From Luzula sylvatica (Eukaryota > Streptophyta > Magnoliopsida > Poales > Juncaceae), in assembly GCA_946800325.1 (NCBI GenBank), contig OX326956.1, positions 14,239,167 to 14,303,166 of the forward strand: DNA of 64,000 nucleotides, given 5' to 3'. Below the pieces are notes generated by a model. That model saw nothing but the letters and a program-made list of their open reading frames with translations. It was not told the DNA's origin and did no database searches. Shown one piece after another: positions 49,704-60,365 of the stretch; position 1 is the stretch's first letter, and the number at the start of each line of letters is the position of its first letter. Made by a program: the position numbers and the translations under genes.

Positions 49704-50400
49704 ATACTCTAATTGGAGCTTTAGGTGATATGTAGTATCTATATATTAGGCTAAGTGAAGGATTTTAGAATATAATTTTTGGGAGAACAATGAAACACAC
49801 AATTTATAAAAAATTCCTAGTGAATCATGTCCTCCCCAACCCCGGTTAATGGATAGGGCATTATGATCACTTTGTAACTTAAATTGTGATACCACTCATT
49901 TCTTTCCAACTAGAGTTTCCATTCCACAACCATGGATCCAATTAATTAGAACCCACTAATTCTAAAAGAAAATAAAACTAAAGAAGGAAAGGAAAATACA
50001 CTTAAATTTCTTTATGAAATGAAAATGTACGGAGAGAAAAATATGTAATGAGATAACCATACAAAAGTAGTGTAAGCTAGAAAAACCTCATGATAATGGT
50101 GTGATTTGTTCACACAAAAGAGGTAATATGAAAATTAAAAAACCAAATTATTCTTTTTGCTCATACAAATCATGTTATTGGCTACAAAATTATTTTAGCT
50201 TCGTTGGATATAGAAGCCCACTAATTCAGTCATGTCTCTGTGATTTGAGTGAAATAGCCAAGCTATTGGAACATGGGAGTATGTTGGAAATAGTCTCGAT
50301 GATAATTGTGTTTGTGTACCGTATATCTTGGCGTACCAATCAACTTGCTTTTGTTGGTTTTCGGTCATCAACCATTTCCTTAATTTTTTTTACTATTAAC
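49704..50400. other. Upstream region of the broken gene; dispersed repeat
   Basis: 49960-50240 is a diverged copy of 52690-52980 (shared ATGAAAATTAAAAAACCAAA, CATACAAATCATGTT and GATATAGAAGCCCAC). No gene is recognised. Confidence 0.6.
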
Positions 50401-50585
50401 CAATGATTTAAATTGCGACGCAATTGCACCGCCATACCGCAAATCGCAATAAATATTTACTAAACGCAACACCGCAACCTGCTAAATAGCACCGCAATAT
50501 TGTCGCAATATAGCGTAATATAGGTGATCATATGTAAATTATAGTCCAAGCGCAATGGACCGCTATATCGCAATTTAAAACATTA
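50401..50585. mobile_element. hAT-type MITE rich in GCAAT/CGCAA
   Basis: Perfect 8-bp duplication CTATTAAC (50393-50400, 50586-50593). Ends are CAATGATTTAAATTGCG and, read inward from the right, TAATGTTTTAAATTGCG. A short sister of the element at 51668-52517. No coding. Confidence 0.88.
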
Positions 50586-50658
50586 CTATTAACATATCTT
50601 GGTGTACCAATCAACTCCGTTGCTTTCATTTCATTGATCCGCCAAATGGTAAATGGTT

Positions 50659-50887
50659 GGGATTCCTGTGATAGACTCATTTTCTTGATATATTTTTTTC
50701 AAAAAATATTTAAAAATGTTTTAGATATTTATCAGTTAATTATAAATAATTTTTATTTGTATAGTATTAAATGATAAATATATACTTAAATCTTACAAAA
50801 AAATAATTATTTACTAACAAATATTCAAAATATTTTTTTGAAAATAGGTCTACCATAAGAAAAAATGAGTCTATCATAGAGATTCCC
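50659..50887. mobile_element. Probable MITE with inverted ends
   Basis: The left end GGGATTCCTGTGATAGACTC and the right end read inward GGGAATCTCTATGATAGACT share a long inverted match (TGATAGACTCATTTT). No clear target duplication was found, so the superfamily is unknown. Confidence 0.6.
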
Positions 50888-51667
50888 TATTTACTTTACT
50901 TGTTTCGAAACGTAGTATATTTTTTTTTATAGAAACCAACTTTATATGGAATTTTTTTATTTCCAAAATATATTAAGAAAATTTCGAGTAATTCGTCGAT
51001 GATTATTCATTTTTTTCACGATCTAGGGCGAATTTACATAGAAGTCGGAGGACACCAAGGCATCTTTGAGAATTTTGTAATCTAAATATGTTCTAGTATT
51101 ATTACATATTGATAATTAATTATTTTATGCACTACACATTACATCATGCGCTATATTTTTCACTATAATTCATGCTAATTGTTATAGCTACAAAAATGAT
51201 CACCACGCTACGCCTGATAAATGATATTTGCAGCATTGGAAAAAATATATAATATATTAATAAATTCATTATTTTAGTATCAACTTAATAGACTCTTTGA
51301 ATTGGTAATTTGAAAAGATGCGTAGTTGCATTATGAACGTACTTGTACTCATTCACTAAATCTCTCATTAAATAAAGGGCACTACGAAATAAATAAATCA
51401 TATATATGGGGTTCAAATCTTTGGCAGCGAAATATTGGTGAACTAGGACGTCATATTATTACTATTTTCTTTATTTACTTTTTAGTCATTATGGACAAAT
51501 AACTAATCATAATATCAAAACTAAATAAACATTAAATAAATAAAAAAGTAATTAATAATAATAATAACAAGACAAACATCACATGAAACTTACAAATAAC
51601 TTGACCCAGGTGTTCAAAATATATAATACACAAAAACACTCGAGTACTTATAATTGATAGTCACTAC
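50888..51667. other. AT-rich DNA, dispersed repeat remnants, no gene
   Basis: 51280-51640 is weakly similar to 11690-12060 (GTTGCATTATxAA...TACTCATTCACTAA). Nothing else is supported. Confidence 0.45.
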
Positions 51668-52517
51668 CAATGTTTTAAATTGCGATATTGCGGTCCATTG
51701 CGGTCGGGTCTTTTTTGCAGCGGATTGCGTTTGTGGGCGCAATTGCGGCGCAATGAACTTATTGCGGACAGTCGTTGCGATATTAAATTATGTAAAAATA
51801 ATAATTTGTTTAAATATATTTTTCACAATATTTTCTTCTAAAAAGAATAAAAAATTTGATTGTCCAGGAACATTTTCAGTATAAATAAAAGTTGATCATA
51901 AAATTTCCATTAAAATGGCAATTAGACGGGATCTTTGCATTTGTATTTTGTTGAAGAATTTTTTGTCGACATCCAAAAATATCAAAACAGTATAACTCAA
52001 ATTTTAAATCGAAACATCAATGAAATACAATGAAAATTATGAAAGCCATATATTTATAGATGAAAATGACATATTTTAGAAGTTATGTATGTTATGAGTA
52101 TATATCAAATATTTTGATAATAAAACATGAAAACTAAGTATTAAATAATCACAAAAATTATGTTATAATATTTATATTAAATAATTCTCGATGAAATTAA
52201 TTTAACGTGTGTTTCGTGTTTAATTCAGGGTAAAAGACAAAATTTCACAAATTCAATCCCATCATTGCGTTCCTCTCGTCGAGACGAGCGATTTCAATAT
52301 AAATTTCGTGTAATTTGATGGAAGGATTTGAAAATTACAACGATTTGAATATTATTCCGCAATTTGTACCCGCAATTACCGCAATTTTTCCCGCAATTTT
52401 CCCGCAATTGCGCCGCAATGGCCGCAATTTTTCGAAAACGCAATATACCGCTATATGTTATTGCGAAATTGCGATTCTAAATTTCGGGCCGCAATTGCGC
52501 CGCAATTTAAAACACTG
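51668..52517. mobile_element. hAT-type element rich in GCAATTGCG
   Basis: Perfect 8-bp duplication GTCACTAC (51660-51667, 52518-52525). Ends are CAATGTTTTAAATTGCG and CAGTGTTTTAAATTGCG. Both subterminal zones are crowded with GCAATTGCG/CCGCAATT words. The AT-rich core has no transposase. Confidence 0.9.
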
Positions 52518-52525
52518 GTCACTAC

Positions 52526-53089
52526 CAATTAATTTCAAAATTATGATATATTACAAAATTGTGTATAATATATTATAACAAGTAAGAATGGATTTCGCTA
52601 AAGCTTTTACTTTGCTTACAAACAAAAAATATCGAAGAATCTTCCTCGTTAGTCTTAAGTTAAATTGGAGCTACAACTACTCTTACTTGATTTTCTCCAT
52701 TGTCTTATTGTTTATTTTTATCGGATTCATAAACCGTATTTTCTAAAAGAAAGGGAAAATAAAGAAGAAAACAAACATACACTTAATATTTTTTTTACTG
52801 AGATGGAAATATATGAAGAGAAAAATATGTAATGATATTGGTGTGATTTGTTCACGCAATATAGGTAATATGAAAATTAAAAAACCAAATTATTATTTTT
52901 GCTCATACAAATCATGTTGTTCGCTAAAAAATTATTTTAGCTTCGCTGGATATAGAAGCCCACAAATTCAGTCATGTCTGTTATTGTCTACTTGTAACTC
53001 TAATAATTATTGTCCTCTTCAAAAGGATTTTATGACAAATTGCAATTGGGAAGATATTATATTTATATATACCCGAATGAAATAATTAA
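52526..53089. other. Dispersed repeat copy, no gene
   Basis: 52680-52980 is related to 49960-50240 and more distantly to 12340-12560 and 11640-11700. Small frames are not conserved between the copies. Confidence 0.5.
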
Positions 53090-55219
53090 TCCTACTATAA
53101 TATTTTACCACCAATTTACTCAAATACCATTGTGACACGTCATTTTTTTAAGCCAACAGGTGTCATGTATTCAGAATCACCACTGAGAACCTCGAGAGAG
53201 ACACCCGCACAACCCCTTTTTCACGCTTCTTGCCGCCGCTCGGAATCTCAAGGGGAGAAACGGCGCTCAGAATCTGAAAGGAGAGACAACCCCTTTTTCA
53301 CGCTCAAAATCTCAGATTTTTACATCTCTTTCACTTTCGCTTTCTTCTTAGAACATTATCGCCGTTTATCTTGGTCTTCACAGTCTCTATCCTTTTAGCA
53401 CGATTTGCAATCTCCTCCTCTTCCTTCAGAAAGTATGATGTTGTACTTATTTTTAATAATCGTCTTTATTGGCAATTTCGATATTTACTTACAATCCATT
53501 ACTTTCCTCTAGATAGTTGAAAAGGCTTGTGCTCACAAGGTGCTAGTCAAAATTACTATGCAAATTTTTCTGATCATTAAGTGTTCGTCGAAATTACTTA
53601 TTTCTTGAAATTTAATTTAGTTCTATATTGTTTTTTCGATTTAGGTGAATAGGGTATCATACAATGAAAGGAAAAGGCTTGTTTCGATAAGGTGTTCGCC
53701 AAAATTAATTGGTAAATTTTTCTGGTCATAGGGAGTTCGTCGAAATTACTTATTTTTTAAAATTCAATTAAGTGATATATTGTTTTCTCGATTTAGGTGA
53801 ATAGGCTATCATCAATTGGAAGGAAAAGGCTTGTGCCGATAAGGTGTTTGCTGAAATTAATAGCTACAGTTTTCTGATCATAAGGTGTTCGTCGAAATTA
53901 CTTATTTTTTAAAATTCAATTCAGTGATATATTGTTTTCTCGATTTAGGTGAATAGGCTATCATAAATTGAAAGGAAAATGCTTGTGCCAACAAGGTGTT
54001 CGCCGAAATTAATAGGTTAATTTTTCTGATCACAAGGTGTTCGTCGAAATTACTTATTATTTTAAATTTAATTTAATGCTATATTGTTTTCTTGATTTAG
54101 GTGAATAGTCTATCATATAAGCAAAGGAAAAGACTTGTGTCGATAAGGTGTTCGCCACAATTAATAGGTTAATTTTTCTGATCATATAAGGTGTTCGTCG
54201 AAATTACTTATTTTTTTAAAATTTAATTTAGTGCTATATTGTTTTTTCGATTCAGGTGAATAGGCTATCATAAATTGAAAGGAAAAGGGTTGTGCCGATA
54301 AGGTGTTTGCCAAAATTAATAGGTAATTTTTTATGATAACAAGGTGTTCGTCGAAATTACTTGTTTTCCCCATATTTGATTGATAGGATATCGAAATTCA
54401 GAAGATATTTTTTTCTGCTCATAAGTTGTTTGTCGAAATTACTTATTTTTAAGAATTGAGTTTATTGGCTGTTTCGAAATTTACTTACCAATCATTACCT
54501 TTCTCTAATATTTCATATTTGATAAAGTGCCATACAATTTTTTTTTTCAGATTTCATTAATATGTTATCATAATTCAAAAGTAAATTTTGTGATCATAAG
54601 GTGGTGTCGACAAAACTGTAGTAAACAAAGGTATTAATTTTTACTTTTTTTTTTCATATCAATTCATTAGGCAGTTTTGAAATTTACTTATAATAAAAAA
54701 ACTTTCTTTAATAGTTAAAATTTTATTTAGTGATATATTGTTTTTTCGATTGAGGTGACTATCATAAATTTAAAGGAAAAGGATTGTGCTGATAAGATGT
54801 TCATCAAAAATTACTAGATAAATTTTTTCTGATCACAAGGTGTTCATCAAAAATTAATTTTTTTTTTTGAATCATCTATATTGGCAGTTTCGAAATTTAC
54901 TTACAATCCATTACCTTTCTCACAAATGAAGAAAAATTAGAGGTATTATACTCCATGAGAAACAACTACAATAATACCATAAAAGAAGTTTAAAACAAAC
55001 ACACATGAAGAAAAATATTGTCAAAAAAATTTACATTCTTTGCAATTGCATTTTTATTAAAATTTATTCGGTTCTGTTATTAGATGAAAGAAACACACTT
55101 AAAACAAAGAATCATTGCTTCATTTTAAAGCTGGTTGAAATAATTATATCGATTTAATAGCCATGAGAAGTGTTGAAATAATTAAAAACACCGCAGCGAA
55201 GTCGCGGGTATTTTACTAG
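53090..55219 (+). mobile_element. Non-autonomous Helitron
   Basis: The 5' end TCCTACTATAATATTTTACC follows an A and is trailed by GTGACACGTCA, typical of plant Helitrons. The 3' end has a hairpin CACCGC...GCGGGTA and ends TTTTACTAG at 55219, followed by T, so the insertion lies between A and T with no duplication. The interior has no Rep/helicase. It holds a GC-rich gene-like patch (53190-53400) and a 152-bp tandem repeat. Confidence 0.85.
53520..54900. repeat. Tandem repeat, 152-bp units, inside the Helitron
   Basis: The landmark TTAGGTGAATAGGCTATCAT recurs at about 53642, 53794, 53946, 54098 and 54252 (152, 152, 152 and 154 bp). Each unit carries AAGGTGTTCG(T/C)C(G/A)AAATTA twice. Units beyond 54370 are more decayed. 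Confidence 0.9.
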
Positions 55220-55347
55220 TTAATTAATATTTAATATAACCATTATTAAATAATAATGGAATCGGGTTCCAAAGTTTCTTATGTAAATACAAACATGTTA
55301 AGCACGCGAACATGAAAGCAGCGGACTCGTCATGCACACGTAACTTA

Positions 55348-55440
55348 TCAACCATAAGTAACCCTAAACCTTTCTTGTAGGTGCTCCCCCATTTTTATTG
55401 GTACAAACCTGCATTTTAAAAATTAATATTCTCCATTTAC

Positions 55441-55478
<38 letters not shown>

Positions 55479-57504
55479 CCTTGGAGGAGAAGTCTCGCTG
55501 CAACACGTTTCCAAGCATTCTACGAGGCAATCATAATTGGGATCGAGAAAGAACGCAGCCTGCAATTTATAATATTTGCCATGACAGTTGTAATTGCAGG
55601 GCAGTACAATTGTGGTGCAATTTATAAAAGTTAAGAAAGCGATTACCGAATATCGTTCTTGCCCAATTGCAAGGACACGATGCATCGTAGATCTGAGCAA
55701 TAAAGTTATCAAAATAATCACTATGCCAAAGTTCAAATTTAAATCGAATAAATAATATATAAATTATTAACTTAATGGAGTAAATGCATAAATAAAGAGA
55801 ATTAATAGAAAAATATTGTACCTGAAAATACCATTTGTCCACCTTTCCAACATATCTCCGATATTCACTATAAGCGCTCTGTAGAGGTCATTATGTACCA
55901 CAACACAATATTAATCAAAAAATAATAAATTAATCCAAATTTTAGGTGTTATTTGTAATTTTGAGAAAAATCAAGGTGTTTTTTTGTAAAACAGACCCGT
56001 CAATATGACGAACATCTTCCCATAGTTGAGGACGTTTATCCTTTTCTCGACATATCTGAATTCTCAAAAATTATCCGATAAAATTCAAGAACATAATTAT
56101 ATATTATGTTTAATAGGGGCATAAATGATATTTTTTCTATTCTTGTAACGAACCTGTAAACCAGGTACACCGTCTGTGAGGAGAAGAGTTATCATGCCAT
56201 AATCAGAATGGGCCGACAAGCCCAAGTCGCTTTTATCATTTGGAGATATTTCGTCTGAATAATTTCGTTAATTTATTTGAATTTAAATCATGTTAAGAGA
56301 TTTTGGAATTAGCGTGCCTTGATAATGGAGCAAGCGAAGAAAGGGCATTGGAGAATTAAATGCGCCAATTTTGTCGAAGTAATTTTCCTCGAGGTCCAAC
56401 GAAAGAGCAATTAATGAAATTAGTCTCGAACCAGCATCCCTGTTAAAATATTTGAAAATAAAAAAATTAAAAAAAGTTCGATCTTTTTAATATATTTCGA
56501 TCCAGTATATTATCGAAATAAAGAGATGTAATGTGCATAATTGAAAAACTTACAGGATATTATCGAAATAAAGTTGCATTTTCTCTCTCCAAGTAGGCAA
56601 GCTTTCTATAATAGCCAGAAAAACTAAATATAAGTCTACGATAATGCCACTCGTTATAAATTAAGTAAATAAACTTCAATTTTGATTTTAAGCTTAAAAA
56701 CCCCAAATTAGCCTTAATTAACTCATCATTATGCAAGTAAGCATCAATTGTTCCCAATACGCTCAATTTACCCTCATTTGTGCAATTAGACTCCAAACAA
56801 TTCCACCAAAACAAAAAAGAGCAACAAATTTTAATTCCAGAAATAAAACCTACCTTGCGAAGGCCATTTATTCAAGTTATCATGCATAGGACCAATGTAG
56901 AAACTTTCCTTGGGATCGCCTTCACAAAGAAAAAATTATAAATTCGTATAAAATTATGTAATCTAGTTTCCTTATATAAAGTTCATATGTATAAACTGGA
57001 ACTTCAAGTTCATATGCCAGAAAGTTTATCGTTGGTTGTGTCAATACTGTTGAGTGTATATAAATCAGGATGTATATATCTATTCAATTCGAATTTTGAA
57101 CATATTTCTCCGAAAATTTAAATTTAGAAGTATTGCGAGAACAACAACCTTTCAATCGAGAACGATCAAGAGTCTCAGCATAAGGGGGCGTATAACCCCT
57201 ATGAGTTTCGTTTCTTTCAAGCTTCATTTTTTGATCAAATGGTAAATCAAAAAACTTGTTGCTTTCTTCAAAAACATGCTTAATAACGGAATCATCGATT
57301 CCATGGTTAATCAGGTAGAAGAACCCATAATCCACACATGCCTGATAGTTAAAATCGTTATCAAAATTGGAAGTTACCGTAAATAAAAAGAGAAAATCGA
57401 GAGACTAATAATAAATGAATTACTTGGCGGATTGATTTGGCAGTGGAAACTCGATCTGGGTTGGAGAGATCGATGACAGGAAGGTCGAGATTTGGAGTCG
57501 ACAT
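55348..57504 (-). CDS. 2-oxoglutarate/Fe(II)-dependent dioxygenase, 11 exons, complete
   Basis: Exons on minus: 57424-57504, 57149-57341, 56854-56919, 56554-56605, 56318-56439, 56154-56254, 55997-56055, 55822-55878, 55647-55692, 55480-55559 and 55348-55408. They total 918 bp (305 residues plus TGA), with all phases consistent. The N-terminal DIOX_N-type part begins MSTPNLDLPVIDLSNPDRVS and has DYGFFYLINHG. The catalytic core has HSDYGMITLL (His187, Asp189), STMHRV (His248) for iron and QERYS (Arg257, Ser259) for 2-oxoglutarate. VNIGDMLERWTNG is also typical. Members oxidise small molecules in the cytosol; the substrate cannot be told. All introns are GT-AG except intron 5, whose donor is GC (CAAG|GCACGC). 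Intron 10 starts in a (GA)n tract. No frame break was seen. Length fits the family (about 300-340). Confidence 0.92.
55452..55479. repeat. (GA)n microsatellite at the intron 10 donor
   Basis: The repeat abuts exon 10 of the dioxygenase gene, so the donor reads AAG|GTCTCTCTC on minus. Length change here could affect splicing. Confidence 0.85.
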
Positions 57505-57572
57505 TTTAACAAACACTTGGTGTGCACAAGCTCTGTTCAGACACAAATGTACACAAGCATTTGATATTACAG

Positions 57573-58442
57573 TAGTGTAGTGCCAAAACCCTTAAGGGTC
57601 CCGCCCGACCCGACCCGCCCGGGATTTTGACCCGCCCGACCCGCCCGTTTGGCAAACGGGTTGAAACCCGGCGGGTCAACGGGTACGGGTCCAAGGACGG
57701 GTTTCAACCAATGGTTACCACTAAACCCGTGTAAACCCGCCCGTTTGGCAAACCCGTCACTGTGCAACCCGACCCGCCCGTGCACCCGCCCGACCCGTCA
57801 CTGTTCACTATTCACTATTCACTATTCACTCTTTAGGAAATTGAACAAATGCGCATTGGTATATTGAACAAATGCGCAATATACAAATATAGGTTTGGTA
57901 TTATATATGCACTCTTTAATTTTTTTTTCTAATTATTCAATATTATTATACGTCATCTAAATATTTACTAACAAAAAAAAAAAGTTAGAACTCCGCCTAT
58001 GTTATTTTTTTAACATGGTAAATTAGTAACATATCCGGTCTCAAGCCCGAAATAAAGGAGGAGAGTAACTTTTTTTCAACTTTTTTTCATATTGAAATTT
58101 TTTTTCTTGTAAAAAATTAGTTGCATATTTTTATTTCGAATAAAAATTGTTAACCAAATATTTTTATATTTTTATTCACATTTTTAAAATTTATTTTTTT
58201 GAATATTTTTTTGAAATAACTGTTCACGCCCGGGACCCGTCCGCCCGTCAACCCGCCCGTCCCGCCCGGGACCCGTCTCGCCCGCCGGGTCTAAGAGCGG
58301 GTTTTCCCCATCCCTCCAAACGCACCCGTCCAAACCCGTGCCCGTGCAACCCGTCAAACCCGTGCACCCGTGCCCGTCTAGACCCGCGCCCGTGCAACCC
58401 GTTTGTGCTAGGGACCCGACCCGTGCCCGTGGCACTACACTA
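57573..58442. mobile_element. hAT-type element rich in CCCG(C/A)CCCG, upstream of dioxygenase
   Basis: Perfect 8-bp duplication TATTACAG (57565-57572, 58443-58450). Both ends read TAGTGTAGTGCCA inward. Subterminal zones are GC-rich and packed with ACCCG/CCCGCC words; the core is AT-rich. No transposase. It lies 68 bp upstream of the dioxygenase ATG, so it is in the 5' leader or core promoter. Confidence 0.92.
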
Positions 58443-58477
58443 TATTACAGTGTGAAACTTTTTGAGAGATAATTTTA

Positions 58478-58780
58478 GGGGTTAGATATGGTGCCCCTAA
58501 AACTCACCCAAACACCCTTGCTGAGGTGGATAAGGATGTTTGATTGAATTGATTAACACTCTTACTTGAATTACTTAACGGATTAATTAACCGTCTAATC
58601 GAATTAACGTCAATTAATATGTATTGATATAATATTAACATATTAAAATCAATTGAAGTATCAATTAAACATATAAATTAACCATTAATTATGATGTTAA
58701 TCAGTCCATTCAACTAATCAATCTTTATCCATCTCATCAAGGATGTTGGGGTGAGATGAAAGGGCATAGTATATTTTTTC
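58478..58780. mobile_element. Mutator-type MITE (303 bp)
   Basis: Perfect 9-bp duplication ATAATTTTA (58469-58477, 58781-58789). Inverted ends of about 60 bp carry TGCCCCTAAAACTCACCC (left) against TGCCCTTTCATCTCACCC (right, read inward), then AACA(C/T)CCTTG(C/A)TGAG(G/A)TGG. The core is AT-rich with TTAATTAA-like sequence. Confidence 0.85.
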
Positions 58781-60365
58781 ATAATTTTATATTTTATATT
58801 GTTGAATATTTTTGTTGTAGATAGTATTTCGCTATTAATGAATTCGTGAGAAAAGTTTGTTTTCACATCTTAATTTCTATTTTGTATTCAAAGTTTAATT
58901 TTTATACATATATTTGTGTTGTTGAATCCGTACAACACATTTCATTTCTTTTTGTGAATGCGCGCAACACATCTCATTTCTTTTTTGAATCCGTGCAACT
59001 TATCTCATTTATTTTTGTTAATCAAACCTTCCACAACTAGTTGTACTCAGAGCTTCAACATGATAGCTTTGTCAAATTTTATTATGCCCTCACAATTTCC
59101 ATCGCATTTTCTATATCAAGATTAACATGGTGATTAACAAAAAATGCCCAATCAACAATTAATTGATATTAATTAAGAATTATTAATTCATATGTATGTG
59201 TATTTCTTGTTAATTAACATGTTAATAATGTGTTAATCGAGATATAAAGGACATGATAGATAATTGTGGAAACATAGTTAATGTTCTCGTAGTAAATGTT
59301 CTCGCATCTCTTATTCGGATTATTATGTGTGATAATGTTTTTTAGGACATATATTAGGAATTTTTTTAATGATACACATGTCCTCACATTTATTAAAAAA
59401 TATAACTTTTGAAGATATTGACAGTAGTAACACTTCCGGACTCTTCATAGTCCGATTTTTAGCCCCCCTCCCTCCGGTCAATGAAAATGTGGTTTCGTAT
59501 GAAACCCCAATATTGTACCAAAAAACTTCTATATTAAATAATTATTAAATTAATTAACATTTGACACATAATTAGCGAATGTTTTGGTAAATTCTTAGGA
59601 CAAAATAAAATTCTCCAATGTTATTTTGTTTGATGTTAAGAAAATATTATTTGATAAAAAATACTAACTATTATTAGTGTGCTTGTTAAAAAATATCTTA
59701 TTATTACGAACATGTCGTGTGGAGTGTCGTAAAAATAGGATTACAAATATAATATCCGGATACAAAAATGCGATTTGGAGAAGGGTGCATTAAGTCGGTA
59801 AATTCAAACCGAACCGAATAAGAAACATTTATAATTTGAAAATACAAATAAATTAATAAGAAAATTTAAATTTATTTATCGAAAAATATAAAATCATATT
59901 ATATCAATTTTTTGTATTTCGACATTAACAAGATAAAAAAAAAATATGAAAATGGAATGTTATTTGATTAGTTCGGTTGAACCAATTTTCAGAACTCTAA
60001 AACCGAACCGAACCGAATAAACCGAACAATATCATTTTTTGAACTGCACTGAACCAAATAATCGGAACCGGTTCAATCGAATTCGACCGGTTCGGTTTGG
60101 TATACGAATAAACCGAACCGTTTGAACATATCGTAAACTTATATTATGATTAGCCGGTGTTACAATTGACACATTAATAAACATATTATAAATAATTAAT
60201 ATTTGTCATAAAATTAACATGTAAAACAATTAATACGAGTTAATAATTTAAATGTTAATTATGGGTCACGTATAATTTATATTTAATTATGTTAAATAGT
60301 ATATAGAGGATGTTTTGGTGTAATATGGAGACGCCATACAAAACCTTTATATACGAATTATTGGA
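58781..60365. other. AT-rich intergenic DNA with small repeats
   Basis: 58920-59030 has about three units of 37 bp built on GAATCCGTxCAACxCATxTCAT. 59790-60125 is dense in AACCGAACCGAATAA and looks like a further motif-rich element with ends TTCAAACCGAACCG and TTCAAACGGTTCGG, but no target duplication was found. No gene is recognised. Confidence 0.5.

Noticed and set aside
53520..54370. Regular array considered as CRISPR-like
   Set aside because: The whole 152-bp unit is repeated with no unique spacers, inside a plant Helitron.
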